This document shows positions 7,823 to 15,882 of a DNA stretch of 64,000 bases, piece after piece (position 1 is the first letter of the stretch; each line of letters begins with the position of its first letter). The stretch comes from Achromobacter denitrificans NBRC 15125 (lineage in GTDB: Bacteria > Pseudomonadota > Gammaproteobacteria > Burkholderiales > Burkholderiaceae_B): NCBI RefSeq assembly GCF_001571365.1, contig NZ_BCTQ01000001.1:310001-374000 (forward strand). The letters run 5' to 3'. The notes under the pieces were generated by a model. The model made no database searches. It was not told where the DNA came from and was given only the letters and a program-made list of their open reading frames with translations. The translations under genes were made by a program, and so were the position numbers.

Positions 7823-8683
7823 TCATGCCCCTATCTTGGCGCTGCCGTTGTTCAGCACGACGGCGCCTCGGTCCAGCGCGCTGCTGCGGAACACCGCCGC
7901 GCCGTGATTCATCCAGATTTCCGTGCGTAGCGTTTCGCCAGGGTACACCGGCGCCGAAAAGCGCACGTCCATGGCGTGCAGCCGTTGGGGCTCATTCCCG
8001 CACACAGCGTCCAGCAACGCGCGCCCGGCCATGCCGAAGGTGCACAGGCCATGCAGGATCGGCGCCTGGAAGCCCGCATCCTCGGCCAGTCTCGGATCCA
8101 CGTGCAAGGGGTTGTAGTCGCCCGAGAGCCGATAAATGAAGGCGGCCTGCGGCAGGATGGCCTGGTCCCGCACGTAGTCCGGAGCGCGCGCGGGCATGGC
8201 CACGCTCTGCCGGACAGGTGGCGGCGGTCCGCCGAAGCCGCCGTCGGCGCGCAGCATGGAGGTGGCGAACAGGCTGCACAGCAGCTCGTCGGTTGCCGCA
8301 TCGACGACGTCGCGCCGGGTATGCACCACCGCGCCCTTTTCCGGCCCACGGTCGTACACCTCGGTGACCCGGGTGCGGCCGATCACCGTGCCGGCGGCGG
8401 GCAGCGGCCGGTACAGCGCCATGCCCTGCTCCCCATGCAGCATCCGGTGCCATTGCAGGCCGAGCGCGGGATCGCGCATCCACAGGCCGGGGTAGCCCAG
8501 CACCACCGCCATGGTGGGCAGCGCCCGCAGATCGCGTTCGTAGGCGAAGCGCAAGGCCTGGGGGGATCGCGGATCGTCGCCGACGCCCAGGCCCAGCGCA
8601 TAAAGCATGGTGTCGCGCTCGGTATAGGTTTGCCGGACGTCGGGGATGGTCCAGTTCAGTAACTGCTCTCGGTCGATGGGCAT
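7823..8683 (-). CDS. MaoC-type 2-enoyl-CoA hydratase (double hot-dog)
   Basis: Predicted (R)-specific enoyl-CoA hydratase of 286 residues, the size and layout of hydratase 2 proteins. An N-terminal degenerate hot-dog domain is followed by a C-terminal MaoC domain with RLSGDYNPLHVDPRLAEDAG and APILHGLCTFG; the Asp and His of the SGDYNPLH motif are the expected catalytic pair. The second ATG (8683) has AGGAG at ideal spacing, whereas the first (8689) is too close to it. It lies 24 bases after the thiolase gene and would hydrate the enoyl-CoA before SDR oxidation. Confidence 0.88.
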   Translation of the reverse strand: MPIDREQLLNWTIPDVRQTYTERDTMLYALGLGVGDDPRSPQALRFAYERDLRALPTMAVVLGYPGLWMRDPALGLQWHRMLHGEQGMALYRPLPAAGTVIGRTRVTEVYDRGPEKGAVVHTRRDVVDAATDELLCSLFATSMLRADGGFGGPPPPVRQSVAMPARAPDYVRDQAILPQAAFIYRLSGDYNPLHVDPRLAEDAGFQAPILHGLCTFGMAGRALLDAVCGNEPQRLHAMDVRFSAPVYPGETLRTEIWMNHGAAVFRSSALDRGAVVLNNGSAKIGA

Positions 8684-8707
8684 CGCCATGCTCCTGGTGG
8701 CCTCGCC

Positions 8708-9961
8708 CTATGGGCGCGACGGCGCTTCGAAAATGCCGACCACGCAGGCGGCTTCTTCCAACCCGTAGAAGCCGCCGCCGTTCTCGGTCATGCCCAGGCG
8801 CGGATTGCCGGGAACCTGGCGCTGCTCCGCTTCGCCGCGCAACTGCGTCACGATCTCGTGCACCTGGATCGCCCCGGTCGCGCCTATCGGATGCCCTTTG
8901 GAAAGCAGGCCGCCCGATACGTTCAGCGGCAGGCGACCGCCCAGGCGCGTCGCGCCGCTTTCAACCAGCGCCCCGCCATCGCCGTAGTCGCAGAAACCGC
9001 AGTTCTCGCTGTGCAGGATCTCCGCGATGGCCGACGCGTCATGCAGTTCGGCCAGCGAGATATCCTGCGGCCCGACGCCTGCCGCCTCGTAGGCGCGGCC
9101 GGCGGCGACCCGCGTGAGATGGCGGTCGACCTGGTCCGCGGTGCGCTGCGAGCCGCTGCTCGCGGCGATGCCGCGGATCCGCACGGCCCGGCGGGCGTCG
9201 AGGCGCTTGAGCGCTTTCTCGGACACGACCACCAGGGCGGCCGCCCCATCGCTCATCGGCGCGCACATCGAACGCGTCATGGGCCAGGCGACGAGCTTGT
9301 CGGCCAGCACTTCCTCCACGGTCATGGGCGTCCGGTACTGCGCCAGGGGGTTGAACTGCGAATGCCAGTGGTTCTTGGCGGCCACCGCGGCAATCTGGCG
9401 CTGCGTGGTGCCGAAGGTCTTCATATGGAAGCGTGCCTGCGCGGCGTAGATGTCCATGAAGACCGAGCGCTCGCCCGTTTCGGCCAACGCCTCGGGCGGC
9501 AGCTCCATGCCTGCCCCCATGGCCAGCAACGCCTGCATGTGCTGCTCGGCCAGGTCGCGGTCCCAACTTCCCTTGAAGGCCTCGAACATCTGCTCGCGCT
9601 TTTCCGGGTAGTTCATTTTTTCGGCGCCCACGACCAGGGCGACGTCGTACAGCCCGGCCTTGACGGCGGCGTGCGCCTGCAACAGGCCTGAACTCGAACT
9701 CGCGCACGCGTTGTCGGTATTGAAGATGGCAATACCCTCGAAGCCATAGGCGCGCAGCGAGCATTGCCCGCGCACGCCATGCTGGCCTTCGAGCGCGCCC
9801 TGGCGGGTATTGCAGAACCAGGCCGCCTCGACGGCCCCGCGTTCCAGCCCGGCATCCTGCAGGGCCTTGTCCACGGCCATGGCAGTCAGCTGCTTCACGC
9901 TCAGGCTCAGGTGCTTTGCAAGGGGCGTCATGCCCACGCCCACGATGTACGTCTCGCTCAT
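8708..9961 (-). CDS. Thiolase family protein, SCP-x/lipid-transfer type
   Basis: Thiolase-fold enzyme of 417 residues that would cleave or form a 3-oxoacyl-CoA. The acylation cysteine is C86 in NTDNACASSSSGLL, and the C-terminal GHPIGATGAIQVHEIV block is present. The usual second-cysteine motif (CxGGG) reads TENGGGFYG, so that Cys is absent, as in SCP-x/lipid-transfer-type thiolases. AAAGAGAG sits upstream of the ATG at 9961; the open frame extends further but without support. It lies 28 bases after the CoA-transferase in a five-enzyme operon. Confidence 0.88.
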   Translation of the reverse strand: MSETYIVGVGMTPLAKHLSLSVKQLTAMAVDKALQDAGLERGAVEAAWFCNTRQGALEGQHGVRGQCSLRAYGFEGIAIFNTDNACASSSSGLLQAHAAVKAGLYDVALVVGAEKMNYPEKREQMFEAFKGSWDRDLAEQHMQALLAMGAGMELPPEALAETGERSVFMDIYAAQARFHMKTFGTTQRQIAAVAAKNHWHSQFNPLAQYRTPMTVEEVLADKLVAWPMTRSMCAPMSDGAAALVVVSEKALKRLDARRAVRIRGIAASSGSQRTADQVDRHLTRVAAGRAYEAAGVGPQDISLAELHDASAIAEILHSENCGFCDYGDGGALVESGATRLGGRLPLNVSGGLLSKGHPIGATGAIQVHEIVTQLRGEAEQRQVPGNPRLGMTENGGGFYGLEEAACVVGIFEAPSRP

Positions 9962-9989
9962 ATTTCTCTCTTTCCGTGTAGGTGGCGCG

Positions 9990-11186
9990 TCAGGCCAGCT
10001 TGACCGCGCCCAGCCGGCGCAGGGCTTCGATCTGTTCGTCGGCGTATCCGAGTTCGCCCAGGATCGCGCGCGTATGTTCGCCATGCGCGGGAGCCGGGCC
10101 CGTGGCCATGCTGCGCTGGCCGTTGAACTTGACCGGCTGTCCGACCGTCCGCATGGGACCGTAGCGCTCGCTGTCCACATCGACCAGGATGCCGCTGGCC
10201 AGGGTGTGCGGATGGTTCAAGGCATCGGCGAAGGTATTGATCTGCGCGCCGGGGATGCCGTGGTTCAGCAGCAAGTCCTGCCAATGCGCCGCATCCTGCC
10301 CCGCCAGCACCTCGTTCAGACGTTGCGCGACCAGGCCGCGATGCTGCACGCGCTTGGCATTGCTCTCGAAGCGAGGATCGTCGCGCATGTCATCCAGGCC
10401 CAGCACGTCGCACAAACGCCGCCACAGGGCCTCGCTGGCCACGCCGATCAGAATCTGTTTATCGCGCGCCTGGTAGGCCTCGTAGGGGCAAAGGGATTCA
10501 TGGGCGCAACCAAAGCGTTGCGGTTCCGTTCCCCGCTCCCAGAAGCTCTGGAACATGTAGCCCAGGAATGCCATGCCGGTTTCGAACAACGAGGCTTCGA
10601 TGCGGCATCCGGCGCCGGTCTGGCCGCGCTGCATCAAAGCCGCCAGGATGGCGCTGGTCGCCTGCATGCCGGTGCCTTGGTCGACCGGCGAAAACGGCGC
10701 CCGCACCGGGCCGCTGCCCTGCTCTCCCATGATCGAACACATGCCGACGAAGGCCTGCAGGATCATGTCGTAGCCCTTGCCGTGCGCCAGCGGGCCGCTG
10801 CGTCCGTAACCGGAAATGCTGCAATAGACCAGCCGCGGATTGATGGCGGAAAGCGTGTCGAAATCGATCTTCAGCCGTTCGGCCACGCCAGGGCCGAAAC
10901 TCTCGACGACCACGTCGGCGCTTTCGACCAATTTGTGCACCGCCGAAAGCGCTTCGGCGGATTTCAGGTCCAGCGCGATACTGCGCTTGGCCCGGTTGGC
11001 ATAGTGGAAAACCGCGCCTTCGCCGTTCCTGAAGGGCGGCCAGCCGCGGGTATCGTCGCCCGTGTCGCTGGCTTCCACCTTGATGACCTCGGCGCCGAGG
11101 TCTTGCAGCGCCTGGGTGCAGATGGGGCCGGCCAGCACTTTGCTGAAGTCCAGGATGCGTATGCCCGCAAGAGGCTTGATGGACAT
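9990..11186 (-). CDS. Family III CoA-transferase (CaiB/BaiF)
   Basis: CoA-transferase of 398 residues, closer to formyl-CoA-transferase-type enzymes than the racemase-like protein of the same operon. Seen: RILDFSKVLAGPICTQALQD, EVIKVEASDTGDDTRGW, DVVVESFGPGVAERL, and ISGYGRSGPLAHGKGYDMIL, whose Asp is the expected catalytic residue. GGGAGAGAG precedes the ATG. It lies 22 bases downstream of the SDR gene. Inferred role: activation of the acid substrate by CoA transfer before beta-oxidation. Confidence 0.9.
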   Translation of the reverse strand: MSIKPLAGIRILDFSKVLAGPICTQALQDLGAEVIKVEASDTGDDTRGWPPFRNGEGAVFHYANRAKRSIALDLKSAEALSAVHKLVESADVVVESFGPGVAERLKIDFDTLSAINPRLVYCSISGYGRSGPLAHGKGYDMILQAFVGMCSIMGEQGSGPVRAPFSPVDQGTGMQATSAILAALMQRGQTGAGCRIEASLFETGMAFLGYMFQSFWERGTEPQRFGCAHESLCPYEAYQARDKQILIGVASEALWRRLCDVLGLDDMRDDPRFESNAKRVQHRGLVAQRLNEVLAGQDAAHWQDLLLNHGIPGAQINTFADALNHPHTLASGILVDVDSERYGPMRTVGQPVKFNGQRSMATGPAPAHGEHTRAILGELGYADEQIEALRRLGAVKLA

Positions 11187-11208
11187 GGTGTGCTCTCTCC
11201 CCGTCGGA

Positions 11209-11955
11209 TCAGTAGCGGCCGCCGGTGACGTGGACGACGTCCCCCGTCAGGTAGCCGGCCGGCTCCGACGCCAGGAACGCGACGACGCTGGCGACGTCCT
11301 TCACGTGACCGATGCGGGGAATCGGCGTAGTCGCCTGAGCCGCCTCGCGGATCTTCTCGTAGTGCGGGAGCCGCCGCACCGCCTCGGTATCGATAATGCC
11401 GGGCGCCACCGCATTGACCGTCACGTTGTAGCGGCCGTGCTCCAGGGCCATGGCGCGCGTGAAGCCGATCAGGCCGGCCTTGGCTGCCGAATAGTTGGCC
11501 TGGCCCGCGTTCCCCAGGTGGGCGCGCGACGAGATGTTGATGACGCGGCCCCAGTTCTTCTTGGCGAAATGCCGCGCCGCTTCGCGGGTGCAGAGAAAGG
11601 CGCCCTTGAGAATCACGTCGACCACGCTGTCCCAGTCCTCCAGGCCCATCTTGGTGATGCGCATGTCGCGCGTGAACCCGGCGTTGTTCACCAGGATGTC
11701 CGCGCCGCCATAGTCGGCGCCCGCGCGCTCGAAAAGCTTGAGCACGGAGGCCTCGTCGGTAACGTCCACCTGGCAGGCATGCGCGCGACCGCCTTCGCGC
11801 GCCACCGCGTCGGCCTGGGCCTGGGCGGCCTCGCCGTTGATGTCCGCAACGAAGACGACGGCGCCTTCGCGGGCCAGCTGCGTGCATATCGCGGCGCCGA
11901 TGCCGCTGCCGCCGCCCGTGACGACGGCCACTTTCCCCTCCAATCCCAAATCCAT
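11209..11955 (-). CDS. SDR family 3-oxoacyl-ACP/3-hydroxyacyl-CoA dehydrogenase
   Basis: Classical short-chain dehydrogenase of 248 residues. The cofactor motif VTGGGSGIGAA is near residue 12, NNAG near 90, the catalytic Ser in NISSRAHLGN and the Tyr/Lys pair in YSAAKAGLIG; the C-terminus reads GDVVHVTGGRY. The frame is open far upstream, but the Met at 11955 aligns with the normal SDR N-terminus. It is the first gene of the leftward operon and would oxidise the 3-hydroxyacyl-CoA formed by the MaoC hydratase. Its promoter region holds two IclR-type palindromes. Confidence 0.88.
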   Translation of the reverse strand: MDLGLEGKVAVVTGGGSGIGAAICTQLAREGAVVFVADINGEAAQAQADAVAREGGRAHACQVDVTDEASVLKLFERAGADYGGADILVNNAGFTRDMRITKMGLEDWDSVVDVILKGAFLCTREAARHFAKKNWGRVINISSRAHLGNAGQANYSAAKAGLIGFTRAMALEHGRYNVTVNAVAPGIIDTEAVRRLPHYEKIREAAQATTPIPRIGHVKDVASVVAFLASEPAGYLTGDVVHVTGGRY

Positions 11956-12036
11956 TCGTGTCTCCAGTCTTATGTTGCGGAACGGGACGACGCTGCCGCG
12001 CCGCGCCCTGGCAGGATCTACCGCCCCACCAATCAA

Positions 12037-12059
12037 AATGCAGAAATCATTTCCGCAAT
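12037..12059. promoter_or_regulatory. IclR-type operator, site 1
   Basis: A 23-bp imperfect palindrome centred on 12048 with core GCAGAAATCATTTCCGC. The central GAAATNATTTC is the core of the known IclR consensus (GGAAATNATTTCC). It lies 82 bases upstream of the SDR start, in the only long intergenic region of this cluster. Confidence 0.6.
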
Positions 12060-12136
12060 ATATATGAACAACGATCACGCTGGCAACATGGTTGGCCGAG
12101 TCAGGGATTTCATCCAGTAAACATGCCGCGCAGATT

Positions 12137-12159
12137 ATTGCGAAAATCATTTTCGTAAT
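12137..12159. promoter_or_regulatory. IclR-type operator, site 2
   Basis: A 23-bp palindrome centred on 12148 with core GCGAAAATCATTTTCGT and a single mismatched pair across 11-bp arms. It is centred exactly 100 bp from site 1 and 47 bases upstream of the rightward MaoC start. The two sites share 18 of 23 positions. The IclR protein at 5716-6591 is the obvious candidate to bind both. Confidence 0.6.
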
Positions 12160-12205
12160 GTACATTGAGCCGACTTTCAACCACATGGACAGGAGACAAC
12201 GACCC

Positions 12206-12691
12206 ATGCCAAGCCCAGGCTTCGACCCCACCGCGCACCAAATGTGCGAACAACGCTATTTCGACGACTTCAAAGTGGGCGAGCGCTTCGTCCTGCCGTC
12301 GCGCACGATGACCGACGCCTTGTTCGCCGCATTCCAGCTGGCCAGCGGCGACAACCACCCCATCCATTACGACGTCGAGTACTGCCGCGCCAACGGCATG
12401 CCGCACATGCTGGCCCATGGTTTCCAGGTGGCGATCCAGACGGCCGCGGGCGCCGGCCTGTTCCCGCACATGACCGAGGCATCGATGAAGGGCTTCATCG
12501 AGCAAAGCTCGCGCTTCGTGGGCCCGGTCTATGTGGGCGACACGCTGTACAGCTCATTGGAAATCGTGGAGCTCAAGCCCGGCCGGACCACGGGCACGGT
12601 CCGCATGGCGAGCCGCGTCGTGAACCAGCGCGGCGAGACCGTGATGGAAGGCTCGCAGACCTACCTGCTGAGAAAGCGTCCGACCGAATAA
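12206..12691 (+). CDS. MaoC family dehydratase (single hot-dog)
   Basis: Single-domain MaoC-type (R)-hydratase of 161 residues. The catalytic motif LASGDNHPIHYDVEYCRANG sits near residue 50, followed by MPHMLAHGFQ; the C-terminal strand region ends in EGSQTYLLRK. The ATG at 12206 is preferred because AGGAGA lies 9 bases upstream; an in-frame ATG at 12185 lacks a site. It is the first gene of the rightward unit with the Bug protein, divergent from the beta-oxidation operon that already contains a two-domain MaoC, so the two may act on different chain lengths or steps. Confidence 0.85.
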   Translation: MPSPGFDPTAHQMCEQRYFDDFKVGERFVLPSRTMTDALFAAFQLASGDNHPIHYDVEYCRANGMPHMLAHGFQVAIQTAAGAGLFPHMTEASMKGFIEQSSRFVGPVYVGDTLYSSLEIVELKPGRTTGTVRMASRVVNQRGETVMEGSQTYLLRKRPTE

Positions 12692-12733
12692 CGAAAAACG
12701 CCCGCGCCGGCGTACAGGAAGGAGGGAGACAAC

Positions 12734-13711
12734 ATGAAGCAGTCGGCAATCCGCCTCATCATGGCCGCGTGCATCGCCACCGCGCCATTGGCCGCACACG
12801 CGGCCCAGGACAACTACCCGCAAAAACCGATCACCTTGCAGCTCGGCTTCCCGCCGGGCCAGGCCACCGATACCGTCGCCCGCATGCTGGCCGAGCGCGC
12901 CGCGGCCCGGCTGGGCCAACCCGTGATCGTGGAAAACAAGCCCGGCCAGGGAGGCAGCGTGCTGCTGTCATCGTTCGTGCGCCAACCGCCGGACGGCTAT
13001 ACGCTGACGATCGCCGCGACCGGCGCGGCGGTCACCAATCACTTTCTGTACAAGACGGTGAACTACAAGACCCCGGACGACTTCACGCCGGTCGGCCTGG
13101 TGGCCGATCTGCCCCTCGTGCTGGTGGCCCGACCGGGCATGCCGTTCAACGACGTGGCCGGCCTGGTCGCCTATGCGAAGCAACATCCCGGCAAGCTGAA
13201 CTACGCCAGCCCCGGCACGGGCACCTCGTCCAACCTGGCGATGGAAACGCTGAAACACCAGAACGGGCTGCGCATCGAGCACATCCCTTACCAGGGCAGC
13301 GCGCGCGCCATGACCGACCTGCTGGCCGGACAGGTCGACATCGCCTTCGACACGGTGCCGGCCGTGCAGGCCTTCGTCAGCGCCGGCAAACTCAAAGGGC
13401 TGGCCATCGGCTCCGAACAGCGGCTCAAACTGTTCCCGGAGGTTCCGACCATGAAGGAAAGCGGCTTCGGCAGCGTGCCGGCCCACGTCTGGATCGGGTT
13501 CCTCCTGCCCAAGGGCGCCTCGCCCGCAGTGGTCCAGAAGCTGAACGGCGTGTTCAATGCCGTGCTGCGGGACCAGGACATCGTCGAGAAGCTGGAAGGG
13601 CTGGGCGTGGTGGCGCATACGACCACGCCGGAAGGCTTCGAGACCATGCTGCGCCAAGAGCTGCCGCGCTGGGGCGACATCGTGAAACAGGCGGGTCTTG
13701 AGCCTCAGTAG
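12734..13711 (+). CDS. Bug-family substrate-binding protein
   Basis: Periplasmic binding protein of 325 residues. A Sec signal peptide (cleavage near AAHAA/QD) is followed by ITLQLGFPPGQATDTVARML, QPVIVENKPGQGGS, PPDGYTLTIA and IPYQGSARAMTDLLAGQVD. GGAGGGAG precedes the ATG. It lies 42 bases downstream of the MaoC gene and is probably co-transcribed with it from the IclR-type operators. It likely delivers the acid substrate of the divergent beta-oxidation operon; ligand unknown. Confidence 0.92.
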   Translation: MKQSAIRLIMAACIATAPLAAHAAQDNYPQKPITLQLGFPPGQATDTVARMLAERAAARLGQPVIVENKPGQGGSVLLSSFVRQPPDGYTLTIAATGAAVTNHFLYKTVNYKTPDDFTPVGLVADLPLVLVARPGMPFNDVAGLVAYAKQHPGKLNYASPGTGTSSNLAMETLKHQNGLRIEHIPYQGSARAMTDLLAGQVDIAFDTVPAVQAFVSAGKLKGLAIGSEQRLKLFPEVPTMKESGFGSVPAHVWIGFLLPKGASPAVVQKLNGVFNAVLRDQDIVEKLEGLGVVAHTTTPEGFETMLRQELPRWGDIVKQAGLEPQ

Positions 13712-13736
13712 GTCCTCGGCCCGACCGTGAGGCGCG

Positions 13737-13758
13737 AAGGCCGGCGGAAGCCGGCTTT
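13737..13758 (+). terminator. Stem-loop terminator after the Bug gene
   Basis: A 6-bp GC stem GCCGGC-GGAA-GCCGGC extended by A/T pairs and followed by TTTCGTCTTT, 25 bases after the Bug stop and before the convergent LysR gene. Confidence 0.55.
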
Positions 13759-13797
13759 CGTCTTTGCCTGCGCCGCGGAACGGCCGCCCGCCCACAT

Positions 13798-14691
13798 TCA
13801 ACCGCTCGCGGCACTGCCTCGCGGCGCCAGCAACGCCAGCAATTGCTCCCGCAGCACGCTGGTGAGAAAGCCGCGGTTCTCGCTTTCGAACAGGCCGATG
13901 TTGCGAAAGGCTTGCGGATCGTCGAAGTACTCGATGCGCAGGTCGGGATCGCGGTCCCAGTCCGTTCCGCGCGGCAGCGGCAGCAAGGTGACGCCCAGGT
14001 CTTCCTTGACCATGTCGATGATGGTCCGCATGGCGTTCATCTCCAGCGCATCGTTGGCGCGCAGATGGAGACGCCGCATGAATTCGTCGATCAGCGTGCC
14101 GGTATTGGAGCTGCGCGACACTTGCAGGAACAGGCGTTGCGCGAGGATCTCGCGAGGGTCGGCGCGCGGCGTGCGCGCGTTCACGATGAAGACCAGCGGT
14201 TCGCGGTAGAGCTGGGTATACAGCACGTCGGCCGGCAGCTTGTGCGCGCCTCTGACCGACACGGCCGCGTCGATATCCCCTTCCTTGATGCGGGAGACCA
14301 GCGTGCCCGAATAGCTGATGCCCGGCTCGATGTTCAGGCGCGGATGGATCTCGCGGATCCGCAGCACGGCCCGCACCACCATGCCCATCGCGGTGGCGAT
14401 GCACGCCATTTTCACCGTGCCGGCCAGCTCCGTCTGCTCCAGCTCCAGATTGTGCATGTCCTCGTAGAGCGCGAGCAGTTGACGCGCCTTCGGCAACAGG
14501 CGGTGGCCCCGCTGGTTCAGGACGATGCTCCTGCCCACGCGGTCGAAGACCGTGTAGCCCAGGTCTTTCTCCAGCGTCTGGATTTGCAGGCCCACGGCCG
14601 CGGGCGTCAGGCTCACCTGCTCCGACGCCGCCGCGAAGGAACCATGGGCCGCGGTTGCCACGAAACTGCGGAATACGCGAATGCTGCTCAC
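13798..14691 (-). CDS. LysR family transcriptional regulator
   Basis: LysR-type regulator of 297 residues. The N-terminal winged helix (FRSFVATAAHGSFAAASEQV, SLTPAAVGLQIQTLEKDLGY) is followed by the periplasmic-binding-like effector domain (GTVKMACIATAMG, GISYSGTLVSRIKEGDID). GTG at 14691 is the likely start because GGAG lies 6 bases before it; a TTG at 14703 has no site. It is divergent from the Bug-Bug-hydrolase unit at 14813, which it probably controls from the AT-rich interval between them. Confidence 0.85.
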   Translation of the reverse strand: MSSIRVFRSFVATAAHGSFAAASEQVSLTPAAVGLQIQTLEKDLGYTVFDRVGRSIVLNQRGHRLLPKARQLLALYEDMHNLELEQTELAGTVKMACIATAMGMVVRAVLRIREIHPRLNIEPGISYSGTLVSRIKEGDIDAAVSVRGAHKLPADVLYTQLYREPLVFIVNARTPRADPREILAQRLFLQVSRSSNTGTLIDEFMRRLHLRANDALEMNAMRTIIDMVKEDLGVTLLPLPRGTDWDRDPDLRIEYFDDPQAFRNIGLFESENRGFLTSVLREQLLALLAPRGSAASG

Positions 14692-14714
14692 TCGCCGCTC
14701 CAAAGGATTTCTTT

Positions 14715-14731
14715 ATATATTGAAAATATAT
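14715..14731. promoter_or_regulatory. Inverted repeat in the LysR/Bug divergent promoter
   Basis: ATATATT-GAA-AATATAT, a perfect 7-bp inverted repeat with a 3-base spacer, sits in a strongly AT-rich 120-bp interval between divergent genes. LysR proteins often bind such T-N11-A type sites, so it is a candidate operator for the LysR at 13798-14691. Confidence 0.4.
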
Positions 14732-14812
14732 TCTAGTTTTACTTTCTAGATGAATTCGCTCACAGTGCTCGCTCCAAATAGATGCGATGAATCGCGACAC
14801 AAGGGGTGAGTC

Positions 14813-15829
14813 ATGAGTAAGAAGTCTTCGCCGCCAGCCGGAGGGATGCTGGTTTCACGTCGCCAGGCGCTGGGGCTGGCCGCGGCCGCCTTCACCCTGC
14901 CGCTGACGCTGCGCCAGGCGCTCGCGCAGGGGCTCGCCGGACAGGGGCCGGTGGAACTGGTGGTGCCGGGCGGGCCGGGCGCGGGCACCGACGTGGTGGC
15001 CCGGATCGCGGCGCGCGGGCTGGGCGAAAGCCTGAGCCAGGCCGTCGTGGTCAAGAACATGGCGGGCGCGGCGGGCATCATCGGCGCCCAGGCGGTCGCG
15101 CGGGCCAAGCCCGACGGCCACACCCTGCTCTTCGCGATCACCGGCACGCACACGGTCAACCAGTTCCTCTACCCGGACCTGCCCTACGACCCCATCAAGG
15201 ATTTCGCGCCCGTCTCGCTGGTCTGCAAGTACAACAATGTGCTGGTGGTGCGGCCCGATTTCGAGGCCAAGACGCTCAAAGACCTGGTCGCGCTGCTGCG
15301 CAAGCAGCCCGGCAAGTATTTCTACGGCATCACGGCGAACGGCAGCTCCAGCCACCTCGCCATGGAACTGCTCAAGAGCGAGGCCGGGCTGGACATCAAG
15401 GGCGTGCCGTACCGCAGCGCGTCCGCCGCGGTGAGCGATTTCCTGGGCGGGCAGTTCCCCGTCTTCATGGATACCGTCATCAACCAGCTGCCCCACATCC
15501 GGGCCGGAAAGGTGTTGGCCCTGGCCACCACGGGCGCCGAACGCTCGCCCGTGCTGCCGGACGTTCCCACCATCTCTGAAAGCGGCTTCCCTTCCATCGT
15601 GGCGATCGGCTGGGGCGGCGTCATGGCGCCTGCCGGCACGCCGCAGGCGGCGATCAGCCTGTTCAACGAGAGCCTGCGCAAAACCATCGCCGGCAACGCG
15701 TTCGACGCCCTGAAGGCGGGCGGGCTGGAAACCCTCTCCACGACGCCCGAGGAAATGGCGGCCTTCATCGACCGCGAATCGGAGAAATGGGGCAAGCTGG
15801 TCAAGGCCGGCAAGATCGTGGCGGGTTGA
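14813..15829 (+). CDS. Bug-family substrate-binding protein with Tat-like signal
   Basis: Bug receptor of 338 residues whose leader is twin-arginine-like (VSRRQALGLAAAAFTLPLTL, cleavage near ALAQ), suggesting folded export. Mature motifs: ELVVPGGPGAGTDVVARIAA, VKNMAGAAGIIGAQ, KPDGHTLLFA. AGGGGTGAG lies before the ATG. It is the first gene of a rightward unit of five genes (two Bugs, Ntn-hydrolase, two deacetylase-like proteins) divergent from a LysR. Two receptors in tandem suggest related ligands or states of one substrate. Confidence 0.9.
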   Translation: MSKKSSPPAGGMLVSRRQALGLAAAAFTLPLTLRQALAQGLAGQGPVELVVPGGPGAGTDVVARIAARGLGESLSQAVVVKNMAGAAGIIGAQAVARAKPDGHTLLFAITGTHTVNQFLYPDLPYDPIKDFAPVSLVCKYNNVLVVRPDFEAKTLKDLVALLRKQPGKYFYGITANGSSSHLAMELLKSEAGLDIKGVPYRSASAAVSDFLGGQFPVFMDTVINQLPHIRAGKVLALATTGAERSPVLPDVPTISESGFPSIVAIGWGGVMAPAGTPQAAISLFNESLRKTIAGNAFDALKAGGLETLSTTPEEMAAFIDRESEKWGKLVKAGKIVAG

Positions 15830-15882
15830 TCGACGGGTTTCACCGCGCGGGCGCGGCCCGCGCCGTTCTGGAGAGCATGAGC

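Noticed and set aside
9962-10180. N-terminal extension of the thiolase
   Set aside because: The extension is Arg/Ser-rich, overlaps the CoA-transferase 3' end in another frame, and the internal ATG at 9961 has a ribosome binding site and the normal thiolase N-terminus.
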